Position numbers and translations under genes: made by a program | Assembly (NCBI GenBank): GCA_964427055.1 | Contig: CAYRSQ010000007.1 | Span: 1 to 24,652, forward strand | DNA from: CAYNTH01 sp964427055 | Lineage (GTDB): Archaea; Aenigmatarchaeota; Aenigmatarchaeia; CG10238-14; SCSR01 | DNA length: 24,652 nt | Direction: 5' to 3' | Part shown: piece after piece, positions 14,035 through 21,797 of the stretch | Layout: every line of letters begins with the position of its first letter | Numbering within the stretch: position 1 is the first letter of the stretch | Notes under the pieces: generated by a model | The model's input: only the letters and a program-made list of their open reading frames with translations | What the model was told of the DNA's origin: nothing | Databases searched by the model: none

Positions 14035-14925
14035 ATGCCAATAAATGCGGGTCCAGAATATTTTGCTGCTGAGATGCAATATTCAAAGGCGAAAACCACA
14101 GGAGAGAAGATAAAGGCTCTAGAAGAGATGATTAGGACTGCTCCCAAGCACAAATCGAGTGAAAAGTTATTGGGAGATTTAAGAAAAAGACTCGCTAAAT
14201 TGAAAAAGGAACGCATAAAGGAGCAGACAATTCAATCTAAGAAAAAACAAAAAATTTCTCTTCGAAAGGAGGGTTCGGCCCAGGTTTCTATATTCGGTTT
14301 CACGAACAGTGGAAAGAGCTCGCTATTGAAAACTTTGACAAATGCGAATGTGGAGATAGGAGATTATGCATATACGACTACGGAACCTTCGGTAGGAATG
14401 ATGGATTACACTGGGGTCAAGATACAGGTAATTGAGATACCTTCAACATTCTCCCCTGATGTGATGTCCTTGCTTAAAACATCAGACCTGCTTTTGATAC
14501 TGCTTGACGGTGAAATAGATTTGGAAAGACAACTATTCGAACTTGTCGATATTCTGGAAAAGAACGGGATAGGAAATAAGAAACTCCTAATAGTTTCCAA
14601 CAAAAGAACGAGGACGACAGAAGGAAGAGTGTTGGAAATACGCGCAAACACAGGAGAGAACATCGTCGAACTCAAAGAGCAAATCTGGTCTAGGCTAGGC
14701 CTGATAAGGGTTTATACAAAATCGCCAAATAGACCTAAGGCAACTCTACCTCTGACTTTGAATAAAGGCGCCACTATCAGGGATGTCACAGAGCAGGTTC
14801 ATAAGAGTATGTTGGAAGAGTTTAGATTCGCAAGAATCTTCAATGAAACTAAATATAGCGGACGTAAAGTCGGTCTTGATTACGAACTTTCGGATTTGGA
14901 TATAGTGGAGATACATTCAGGATAA
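14035..14925 (+). CDS. DRG/OBG-related GTPase-like protein with TGS domain
   Basis: A 296-residue relative of the DRG translation GTPases. A helical basic N-terminus (1-80, with PKHKSSEKLLGDLRKRLAKL) precedes a short G domain and a C-terminal TGS domain (about 232-296, ending DYELSDLDIVEIHSG). G1 is intact (GFTNSGKS, 88-95) and a switch-like YAYTTTEPSVGMM follows. G3 is EIPSTF instead of DxPG, and G4 is SNKRT without the Asp that reads guanine. Nucleotide specificity and hydrolysis may therefore be altered. Canonical archaeal DRG is about 365 residues. The N-terminus matches a shorter archaeal TGS-protein family I recall. Probably ribosome-associated. The stop is 10 bp before mtaB. Confidence 0.82.
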   Translation: MPINAGPEYFAAEMQYSKAKTTGEKIKALEEMIRTAPKHKSSEKLLGDLRKRLAKLKKERIKEQTIQSKKKQKISLRKEGSAQVSIFGFTNSGKSSLLKTLTNANVEIGDYAYTTTEPSVGMMDYTGVKIQVIEIPSTFSPDVMSLLKTSDLLLILLDGEIDLERQLFELVDILEKNGIGNKKLLIVSNKRTRTTEGRVLEIRANTGENIVELKEQIWSRLGLIRVYTKSPNRPKATLPLTLNKGATIRDVTEQVHKSMLEEFRFARIFNETKYSGRKVGLDYELSDLDIVEIHSG

Positions 14926-14935
14926 GTTTTAATTT

Positions 14936-16045
14936 ATGAGTTCCTTTGCTGATTACATGAAAAAGAAAAAAATCTACATAGAAACCTATGGATGCACTGC
15001 AAACAAGGCGGACAGCGAATCGCTAGCTGGATTGTTAAAAACGTCCGGTTTCGAATTTACAGATTCTCCAGATTCCTCCGACTTGATTGTGATTAATACA
15101 TGCATAGTTAAGACTCCGACTGAGCAGCGAATGAAAAGACGGATACAGGATTTATCCAAACTAGGAAAACCGGTTATAGTAGCAGGTTGTATGACTAAGA
15201 TATCTCAAAGAGATATAGAAAGGTTGAATCCCAGTGCGAGTATGATAGGTCCCGATTCGATATACAACATAACCTCATGCGTAGAATCGGCATTGAAAGG
15301 GAAAAAAAATGTTTTTGTGAAAGATGAACGCCGTGACAAGACAAAATTTCCTAAAGTTGCACTTAAAAAAGGAATAGGAATAGTCACAATATCGATTGGA
15401 TGCTTGGGAAACTGTTCCTATTGTATTACGAAATTTGCAAGGGGAAAGTTGAAAAGCTACACGATACCTGGAATAGTAGATCAAATCACTCGGCTTATCT
15501 CTGAAGGCTGCAAAGAGATACACCTGACTTCGGAAGATAACGGATGTTACGGATTGGACATAGGTACGAATCTCTCAGAATTACTTAAAGTAGTTTCAGA
15601 GATAGAAGGCGAATTTTTAATCAAAGTCGGAATGATGAATCCTGTCCACATAAAGGACGATTCCACGTTATCCGAATTAGTCTCCGTTTTCAAACGACCC
15701 AAGATTAAGAAATTCATACACATCCCGGTTCAGAGCGGTAGCGACAGAATCTTGAAACTGATGAGACGTGGATATGTAGTAAAAGATGTCGAGAATATCG
15801 TGCAGAAGTTCAGAAACGACATACCCGATATATACTTGAGTACGGATGTCATAGTCGGCTTCCCAGGGGAGACCGACGATGATTTTAAAATGAGTATATG
15901 CATGCTGAAGAAACTTGGATTTGACAATGTAAATATATCAAGGTTCGGTTCAAGGCCAGGCACTGATGCGGAAAAAATGGAGCAAATCGACGAAAGAATC
16001 ATAATAGAAAGGAGCAAAGCGTTGCATCAAATCACCGTTTCTTAG
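14936..16045 (+). CDS. mtaB: tRNA methylthiotransferase, MtaB/CDKAL1 type, lacking TRAM domain
   Basis: A 369-residue radical-SAM enzyme that adds a methylthio group to N6-threonylcarbamoyladenosine-37 of ANN-decoding tRNAs. The N-terminal domain has the auxiliary Fe-S cysteines C20 (ETYGC), C56 (NTCIV) and C85 (AGCM). The radical-SAM cluster is C156, C160, C163 (GCLGNCSYC). HIPVQSGSDRILKLMRRGY and DVIVGFPGET are strong family motifs. Archaeal members usually run to about 420 residues and end in a TRAM domain; this one stops at RSKALHQITVS, just before it. The 3' end overlaps convergent gatE by 14 bp. A second ATG at 14957 (MKKKKIYIETYGC) is a possible start. No clear ribosome binding site; 10 bp after the TGS gene. 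Confidence 0.9.
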   Translation: MSSFADYMKKKKIYIETYGCTANKADSESLAGLLKTSGFEFTDSPDSSDLIVINTCIVKTPTEQRMKRRIQDLSKLGKPVIVAGCMTKISQRDIERLNPSASMIGPDSIYNITSCVESALKGKKNVFVKDERRDKTKFPKVALKKGIGIVTISIGCLGNCSYCITKFARGKLKSYTIPGIVDQITRLISEGCKEIHLTSEDNGCYGLDIGTNLSELLKVVSEIEGEFLIKVGMMNPVHIKDDSTLSELVSVFKRPKIKKFIHIPVQSGSDRILKLMRRGYVVKDVENIVQKFRNDIPDIYLSTDVIVGFPGETDDDFKMSICMLKKLGFDNVNISRFGSRPGTDAEKMEQIDERIIIERSKALHQITVS

Positions 16046-17495
16046 TTTCGTTCTCAACTATTTCTAAAACTTCCTTTGGATCAGCTCGCCCTCTAACTCT
16101 GCTCATTGCTATACCATATAATTTTTCCTTTCTCGTATCGGGACTGTCTTTGACTAAGTTGGAGATTATTTTATTTAGTTCACTTTTCTTTAGCATAGTC
16201 AAGTTCAATTTTTTGACCGATTCTGAGATTGATTCGTACGAGTTCTTTATGAAATTTTCTAGAATTTCGGGGAACGCCTCTTTGACTATCTTCTTCTTCG
16301 AGTAGTATTCAAACATAGAAATGAAATGTCGCTCCTCCAATGCAGCGGTATCGAGTTTGCTTCTTCTCATATCTTTCAGTGTGGAAGTGAAAACGTTAGC
16401 GACCACTGTAGCGTTAATCCTCGATTGTTTTTTGATTATCTTTTCAAACACTTTCAGATAATCGGATCCTATGATTTGTATGGCCAAGTCGTCCGAAAGT
16501 TTCATTTTCTTTTTGAACCTGTTGAGTTTTGCCGTCCAAGCCTCTGGCAAGTTCTCCTTTAATTCGTTCACCCATTGGTTGTTCATCCGTATGGGTAAAA
16601 CATCAGTTTCAGGATACATTCTTGCTGCACCCGGTAACGGTCTGTTGAATTTTGTGCTTCCGTCCGGATTAGCGGATCTGGTTTCTTTGACGACTTTTTT
16701 AAGTCCAGTTTGACGTTCGGCTTCTTTTTCAATCACTTTTGACAGTAGGCCTAGTTCTTGTACTCCTTTTATTTCGACCCTTTCCCCGTTCTTTATGCTG
16801 ACATTTACGTCCTGTCTGACACTTCCTATACCGTGTTTGACTTTCTCAGTGCTCCTGCATATGATTCCGATTAGAAATGCTATCTCTTGTATCTGTTCGG
16901 GCTCGTAACCTTCTATGATACCTGTAGTTATTTCCATTAGAGGTATCCCAAGTCTGTTCAGTTTGTATTTAACATTTTTTGCATCCTCTTCGGTCTTGGA
17001 CGCAGCGTCTTCTTCTAGGCAAATTTGTTTGATTTCTATCTTTTTGTTTCCGTATTTTAGCCACCCATTCATCCCTATTATCATAGTCCTCTGAAATGCG
17101 CTGGTGTTGCTTCCGTCAGTTATCATCTTCCTCATTATTTGTATCTCGTCGGGCATATCGCAGTTAAGCAACAATGCTACCTGTATTGTGGTTTCCAGTG
17201 CTTCCATATTGAGGTTATGAGGAGGTTCTTCGTCCAAATCCACGATGCATGTCTCGTTTTCAAATGTCTGGTATGTAAAACTCCTGTTTTTCATGTGTTC
17301 ATGTTGGGTGGCTATGTCAATGTCTCCCAGCTCGCTAGCCACAGGATGCTGTTTTCTTAAGACTTCATACTTCACTTCAGATTCATTCATGCCAGTAGAA
17401 CAATTACAGAATAGTTTGTGCTTGGTGTCTATTTGTTGGTGTATCTCAAGTCCTACCTTCAGTTTCAATTTTTTATAATCTGTTATATTTTTCAT
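16032..17495 (-). CDS. gatE: Glutamyl-tRNA(Gln) amidotransferase subunit E, without GAD insertion
   Basis: A 487-residue protein. With GatD it converts Glu-tRNA(Gln) to Gln-tRNA(Gln); GatE phosphorylates the glutamate and transfers ammonia. KVGLEIHQQIDTKHKLFC opens the cradle domain. ETRSANPDGSTKFNRPLPGAARMYPETD (271-298) is diagnostic for GatE rather than GatB. The C-terminal YqeY-like tail ends GIAMSRVRGRADPKEV. Usual GatE is about 620-630 residues, with an AspRS-like GAD domain between the ELGLLSKVIE motif and the ETR motif. Here only about 8 residues (263-270) separate these, so the insertion is absent with no frame break. The ATG overlaps the gatD stop (ATGA), and GAGGAG at 17504-17509 precedes it. 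Confidence 0.93.
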   Translation of the reverse strand: MKNITDYKKLKLKVGLEIHQQIDTKHKLFCNCSTGMNESEVKYEVLRKQHPVASELGDIDIATQHEHMKNRSFTYQTFENETCIVDLDEEPPHNLNMEALETTIQVALLLNCDMPDEIQIMRKMITDGSNTSAFQRTMIIGMNGWLKYGNKKIEIKQICLEEDAASKTEEDAKNVKYKLNRLGIPLMEITTGIIEGYEPEQIQEIAFLIGIICRSTEKVKHGIGSVRQDVNVSIKNGERVEIKGVQELGLLSKVIEKEAERQTGLKKVVKETRSANPDGSTKFNRPLPGAARMYPETDVLPIRMNNQWVNELKENLPEAWTAKLNRFKKKMKLSDDLAIQIIGSDYLKVFEKIIKKQSRINATVVANVFTSTLKDMRRSKLDTAALEERHFISMFEYYSKKKIVKEAFPEILENFIKNSYESISESVKKLNLTMLKKSELNKIISNLVKDSPDTRKEKLYGIAMSRVRGRADPKEVLEIVENETKKR

Positions 17496-18838
17496 GCAAG
17501 AAACTCCTCTACTTCAGTCCTTTCGGATATCTCTCCTGCCAAGTTTTTCATCATCATGGCTCTGACTTTGTTCATGTCTTTGGTATGGCCCAGCACCCAC
17601 ATAAGCTTCACCATGGCCGTTTCAGGCGTCCAATCACATCCGTTCCCTATAACTCCTATGCTCGTCAATATCCTGCCAGCTTCATACACGTTCATGTTCA
17701 GTCTTCCGTAAATTGTCTGAGGTGCAAAAACAACCGGTATGCCAGACTCAATCAGACTCTTCAGGCCAGGCACCAGACTCTTCGCAAGTTCATCTCCTCT
17801 CGGGTTTGTGGAAACGTGTCCAAGACCAGTCGCGGCTATGACTATTCCGTCGTAGAATTCAGATAGTCTCTCCACATATGAAGGCTGCATTCCCGGGTGA
17901 TTGTATATTATTCCGACTCTAGGATTCATTTTCACATCCAGTTTAAGTTTTCCATCCTTTCTTCTTCTATAGTCGTTCCTCATAATTTCTACCCTTCTCT
18001 TTTCATACCATACCTTAGCGAACGGTTTCGCGTTTATGCTTCTAAATGTGTCTCTCCGGCTAGTGTGCATCTTCCTGACTTTGGTCCCCTGATGGAAGAA
18101 ACAATAATCATCGGAAGTGTTGGCATGCATGCATATTCCGACCTCGGCTATATCGGATTCTGCCGCAAGTATCGCAGAGCAGACGAGGTTCATTGCATTG
18201 TCGCTGCTTCCTCTGTCAGAACTTCGTTGAGAGCCAACCAATATCACTGGCACTGGCGTGTTTTGTAACATGAAACTCAACGCAGCTGCTGTATAATGCA
18301 TAGTATCAGTTCCGTGCATCAGTGCTATGCCGTCAGACTTGGATTTTATCTCCTTCGCGACATCCTTCGCTATTATCTGCCAGTGTTCAGGCGTCATGTC
18401 GTCTGAAAAAAGGTCGAACAGCTTTTTCGAGTTCACGTTCGCTATTTCCTTCAGCTCAGGGAAGCTCATCATTATGTCGTCCGGCGAGAATGCCGGGAAA
18501 ACTGCCCCTGTGTTGTAGTCAACCCTGCTCGCTATGGTTCCGCCTGAACCCAGAATGGATATAGTCGGCTTTCTGTCATCTTTTCTAATCCTCTTTTTGG
18601 AAGATTCGAATTTGATGTTCCTCCCTTTTGATAGTTTTTTTATATCCACTCCCTTTTCATGCTTTATGCCTATGTTATAACCGTTATCGAGCTTCAGCAC
18701 GATGATGTCGGGATCGCCCACGTTTATCCTCGGTATCAGAAGTCCTTCATACCGCTTTTTACCTTTCTCGAGTAGTATGCAGTTGCCTGGGGTTATCTTC
18801 TTTCTCTCGAAAAGTTCTTCTATATTCTCGGAATACAA
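17492..18838 (-). CDS. gatD: Glutamyl-tRNA(Gln) amidotransferase subunit D
   Basis: A 448-residue L-asparaginase-like glutaminase that supplies ammonia to GatE. The first ~75 residues form the small N-terminal GatD domain (GKKRYEGLLIPR, LDNGYNIGI). The asparaginase core follows, with the nucleophile motif GSGGTIAS (Thr101), HGTDTMHYTAAAL (Thr177-Asp178) and a catalytic Lys in KVRKMHTSRRDTF (about 256). GSQRSSDRGSSDNAMNL is also characteristic. Length agrees with the family. The start is a TTG at 18836-18838, with GTGAT just upstream and a TATA box at 18871-18877. The stop overlaps the gatE ATG by 4 bp, so the two are translationally coupled. Confidence 0.95.
   Translation of the reverse strand: MYSENIEELFERKKITPGNCILLEKGKKRYEGLLIPRINVGDPDIIVLKLDNGYNIGIKHEKGVDIKKLSKGRNIKFESSKKRIRKDDRKPTISILGSGGTIASRVDYNTGAVFPAFSPDDIMMSFPELKEIANVNSKKLFDLFSDDMTPEHWQIIAKDVAKEIKSKSDGIALMHGTDTMHYTAAALSFMLQNTPVPVILVGSQRSSDRGSSDNAMNLVCSAILAAESDIAEVGICMHANTSDDYCFFHQGTKVRKMHTSRRDTFRSINAKPFAKVWYEKRRVEIMRNDYRRRKDGKLKLDVKMNPRVGIIYNHPGMQPSYVERLSEFYDGIVIAATGLGHVSTNPRGDELAKSLVPGLKSLIESGIPVVFAPQTIYGRLNMNVYEAGRILTSIGVIGNGCDWTPETAMVKLMWVLGHTKDMNKVRAMMMKNLAGEISERTEVEEFLA
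17504..17509 (-). promoter_or_regulatory. Shine-Dalgarno GAGGAG of gatE inside gatD
   Basis: GAGGAG lies 8 nt before the gatE ATG, in the last codons of gatD. It allows efficient re-initiation at the ATGA overlap. Confidence 0.6.
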
Positions 18839-18870
18839 TCAATCACTAAAATAAATTAGTCATTAGAGAA

Positions 18871-18877
18871 TTATAAA
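18871..18877 (-). promoter_or_regulatory. TATA box of gatDE
   Basis: The minus strand reads TTTATAA, between the pyrG stop and the gatD TTG. Transcription would start near 18848, leaving a leader of about 10 nt. Confidence 0.5.
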
Positions 18878-18884
18878 GAATACT

Positions 18885-20513
18885 TCAAGCGGTCGATGCT
18901 TTTATGAACCCGTTGAACATGGGATTGGGTTTAAGAGCCCTTGATGTGAATTCCGGATGAGCCTGGGTTCCTACAAAAAACAGATAACCTTCTAGTTCAG
19001 CAAATTCCACTAGTTTGCCGTCTTTGGACGCACCCGAAAATACCATCCCATTCTCTTGCAATATGTCATGATAATTGGGGTTGATTTCATATCTGTGTCT
19101 GTGTCTTTCCACGACAATGTCCCTTTTCCCGTATAGTTCCCATATCTTAGTTCCTGGTTTCATTATGGCTTCTTGGTTCCCTAGTCTCATTGTTCCTCCT
19201 TTGTCAGTGACGTTTCTTTGTTCGTCCAATATGGTGACTACCGGGTGCGGGGTATTAGGATTACATTCTGTCGTATGTGCACCATCTAGCCCGCAGACGT
19301 TTCTTGCTAATTCTATAGTGGACATCTGAAGGCCATAACAAAGTCCCAAGTAAGGAACATCGTTTTCTCTGGAGTATTTGGCAGCCATTATCTTACCTTC
19401 GACTCCTGTGTTACCAAATCCACCTGGGACCACTATTCCATCATATTTTTTCAATCCCGTCAAATGGTCACTGTCTTTTTCAAGTTTAGTCGCCGAAATC
19501 CAGTCTATTTCAGGTTTTTTGTAGTTGTACCATGCTGCATGTTTTAGGGCTTCTATGACTGATACATAGGAGTCTCTGAGTATAGATGTCCCAGTCTCAA
19601 AATATTTTCCCACTATGCCTATCCTAACTGGATCCTCGACAGTATCTATGATATCGACTAATTCTCTCCAATCGTCCAAATTCGTTTGTTTTGGGTCCAA
19701 GCCAAACTTTTCCAATATTTTATATCCCAGTTTCTGGTCGTCCAGTATCAATGGCACCTTATATATCGAGTCCACATCCGGAGATGATAATATATATTCC
19801 TTTTTTATACCGTAGCCGTCCTCTAGTTTTGCTTTCCTTTTGTCGTCTATGGGTTGAGGCGATCTGCCTATAAGAAAATCTGGCTTTATTCCGACCTCTC
19901 TCAGATGGTCAAGCGACTGTTGTGTCGGTTTGGATTTCTGCTCTCCAAGATGCGGGGGTATAGGGAAATACGACACATGCATGAATAGCATATCTTCGCC
20001 TTTTGATTGCATGGTTTCTACCGATCTATAAAATAGTTTGTTCTCTTCGTCACCTGCGGTTCCACCAATCTCGATCAATACAAAATCAGTCTTATCTTTT
20101 TCAGCGACCTCCTTTATTCTTCTTTGGACTTCATTCGAAAGGTGGGGATATTTTTGGACAGTCTTTCCTAGATAGTCACCAGCCCTTTCACCATCTGTAA
20201 CTGCTTTGTGTATCTGACCATTTGTGATATTGTTATATCCGGATAATTCTATCTCAGCGATTCTTTCATAAGTCCCAAAATCCTGGTCGACTTCATACCC
20301 GTCCTTAAGGACGAAAACTTCTCCATGTTCATCGGGCCTCATAGTACCAGGATCTATGTTATAGTAGGGGTCAATTTTTATGGCAGTCACGGTATATCCT
20401 AATGATTGTAGCAATTTGCCAGTAGAAGCGGAAACGACACCCTTTCCCAATCCAGACATCACTCCGCCAGTGACTACTATGTAACGGGTGCTTTGGTTGT
20501 CGTTTGCGCGCAT
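18885..20513 (-). CDS. pyrG: CTP synthase
   Basis: A 542-residue enzyme that aminates UTP to CTP with glutamine and ATP. The synthetase domain starts YIVVTGGVMSGLGKG (11-25), with KIDPYYNIDPGTM and DGYEVDQDFGTYER. The glutaminase domain has the nucleophile Cys392 in LGLCYGLQ and the His519-Glu521 pair in AHPEF. Length is standard. Departures include EIGGTAGDEENKLFYRSVE where the common form is EIGGTVGDIES, and GLCYGLQ in place of GICLGMQ. These mark a divergent lineage but keep the catalytic residues. It has a TATA box (20557-20564) and an adjacent palindrome. Product CTP connects to CMP kinase at 23914. Confidence 0.96.
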   Translation of the reverse strand: MRANDNQSTRYIVVTGGVMSGLGKGVVSASTGKLLQSLGYTVTAIKIDPYYNIDPGTMRPDEHGEVFVLKDGYEVDQDFGTYERIAEIELSGYNNITNGQIHKAVTDGERAGDYLGKTVQKYPHLSNEVQRRIKEVAEKDKTDFVLIEIGGTAGDEENKLFYRSVETMQSKGEDMLFMHVSYFPIPPHLGEQKSKPTQQSLDHLREVGIKPDFLIGRSPQPIDDKRKAKLEDGYGIKKEYILSSPDVDSIYKVPLILDDQKLGYKILEKFGLDPKQTNLDDWRELVDIIDTVEDPVRIGIVGKYFETGTSILRDSYVSVIEALKHAAWYNYKKPEIDWISATKLEKDSDHLTGLKKYDGIVVPGGFGNTGVEGKIMAAKYSRENDVPYLGLCYGLQMSTIELARNVCGLDGAHTTECNPNTPHPVVTILDEQRNVTDKGGTMRLGNQEAIMKPGTKIWELYGKRDIVVERHRHRYEINPNYHDILQENGMVFSGASKDGKLVEFAELEGYLFFVGTQAHPEFTSRALKPNPMFNGFIKASTA

Positions 20514-20543
20514 ATTAAATAGTCATATTCGAAAGAAATAAGG

Positions 20544-20556
20544 CTTTCGGCGAAAG
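20544..20556. promoter_or_regulatory. Palindrome CTTTCGGCGAAAG at the pyrG promoter
   Basis: A perfect inverted repeat (5-bp arms, 3-nt centre) lies directly beside the pyrG TATA box and before the expected transcription start. A protein bound here would block the initiation complex, so it is a candidate operator. It would also form a small hairpin as RNA after ychF. Confidence 0.4.
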
Positions 20557-20564
20557 GTATAAAA
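20557..20564 (-). promoter_or_regulatory. TATA box of pyrG
   Basis: The minus strand reads TTTTATAC, 44 nt before the pyrG ATG and just after the ychF stop. The predicted start is near 20535, giving a leader of about 20 nt. Confidence 0.5.
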
Positions 20565-20567
20565 GCG

Positions 20568-21752
20568 TCATTTTGACGTCATTATCTCCACTATGTCGTT
20601 GTTGTTGAGTTCGTATCCCGATGCCAGTTTCCTCTTAGTCCTAACGTCCACCCCGCATATAAACTTGTCCCCTATGTCCGTATGTATGCGATATGCCAGT
20701 TCCTTGACTGTTGTTCCTTTCGGGACCAGCATGGCGTCAGGCAAGACATTGCCATCGCCGTCAGTCATCTTGTTGGAGTTGGCAACAGGGTATACCACTA
20801 TGTTTCCCAGTAATTCGAAAACCGGCTTGTCTATGCATTTCTGCACGCCGGTGGACCCGTAATTCCCGAGTATCCTCATCTTTATGAAATCCAGTGCCTT
20901 CCTCTGTTGCTCATCCACATTCTCGCTTGTTGTGAAGCTGTTGCCAGGCAAATAGTCTATGATTTCCTTCTCATGCGCCCTTTTCAACGCAATCTCCGCT
21001 TCGGCGCTTGTGGGCACTAGATTTTCGTGTTTCTCTTTCAGAATACTATAATTTTCCTGTGCCTTGGACAGGTCTATCTTGTTCGCCGCTATCAGTATGG
21101 GTTTAGACACCTTTCTCAGTTCGTTCGCGAATCTCATTATGCTTTCTTTGTTCTTCAGGTCCAGAGCGCCCGTTTTCATCAGTGCTCTCTCCACATCTAT
21201 CTTCTCTATCTGAAGCCCGGTCAGCTGCTTCCACAGTATGTCAGCCAGGTCGGCCTTCCCGGATTTGCCCGCACTTGAAATCTGGCGCTCGAACTTTACC
21301 AGTGCCTTCTCTATAACCCCCGAGAACCAGAGGTTTATCTCGTTCTCCAGAAAATCTATGTCCTTCGCCGGATCCCCTTCGCCGGGGTTCCCTTCGGAAT
21401 CAGTCTCGCCAGTGGCATCGACTATGTGTACGAGCGCGGACGCCTGCCTAAGGTCGTCAAGGAACTTGTTACCGAGTCCCCTGCCTTCGTGGGCACCAGG
21501 CACAAGGCCCGCGACGTCTACTATCTTCACAGGTATGAACCTTTTCCCGTTTCTGCAGAAACCGTGCTTCGGTTTGCATTTGACGTTGAATTCCTTACAG
21601 ACGCAGTCCGATATGGCATATCCAATCCCGACGTTCGGCTCTATTGTGGTGAACGGGACGCTGGATATCTTCACGTCTATCATAGTCATTGCCTTGAACA
21701 TAGAAGACTTGCCGCTCGACGGCTTGCCGACCAACCCTATAATCATAGACAT
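20568..21752 (-). CDS. ychF: YchF/OLA1-family nucleotide-binding protein with TGS domain
   Basis: A 394-residue OBG-family P-loop protein. G1 is GKPSSGKS (9-16), switch I VPFTTIEPNVG, G3 DVAGLV (79-84) and G4 NKID (224-227). A helical insert (about 130-210) and a C-terminal TGS domain (about 325-394, ending YELNNNDIVEIMTSK) follow. A Cys-rich stretch at about 50-66 (CVCKEFNVKCKPKHGFC) lies between G2 and G3, as in the archaeal subgroup. The intact NKxD differs from bacterial YchF and human OLA1, which favour ATP; the archaeal group probably binds GTP. The role is likely ribosome-associated. ATG 21752 is about 31 nt after a TATA box; an ATG two codons later is possible. Divergent from ABCE1. 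Confidence 0.9.
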   Translation of the reverse strand: MSMIIGLVGKPSSGKSSMFKAMTMIDVKISSVPFTTIEPNVGIGYAISDCVCKEFNVKCKPKHGFCRNGKRFIPVKIVDVAGLVPGAHEGRGLGNKFLDDLRQASALVHIVDATGETDSEGNPGEGDPAKDIDFLENEINLWFSGVIEKALVKFERQISSAGKSGKADLADILWKQLTGLQIEKIDVERALMKTGALDLKNKESIMRFANELRKVSKPILIAANKIDLSKAQENYSILKEKHENLVPTSAEAEIALKRAHEKEIIDYLPGNSFTTSENVDEQQRKALDFIKMRILGNYGSTGVQKCIDKPVFELLGNIVVYPVANSNKMTDGDGNVLPDAMLVPKGTTVKELAYRIHTDIGDKFICGVDVRTKRKLASGYELNNNDIVEIMTSK

Positions 21753-21779
21753 CAGCTGAAAGAAGACTTATGAATTGAG

Positions 21780-21786
21780 ATATATA
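21780..21786 (-). promoter_or_regulatory. TATA box of ychF
   Basis: TATATAT, centred 31 nt before the ychF ATG, predicts little or no leader. It is only 12 bp from the ABCE1 ATG at 21798, so it is too close to serve that gene; a weaker CTTATGAA at 21767-21774 could. Confidence 0.45.
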
Positions 21787-21797
21787 GAATTATCTGT

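Noticed and set aside
16032..17495. GatB rather than GatE
   Set aside because: The length is GatB-like, but PLPGAARMYPETD and the overlapping gatD gene are GatE features, and no gatA or gatC is nearby.
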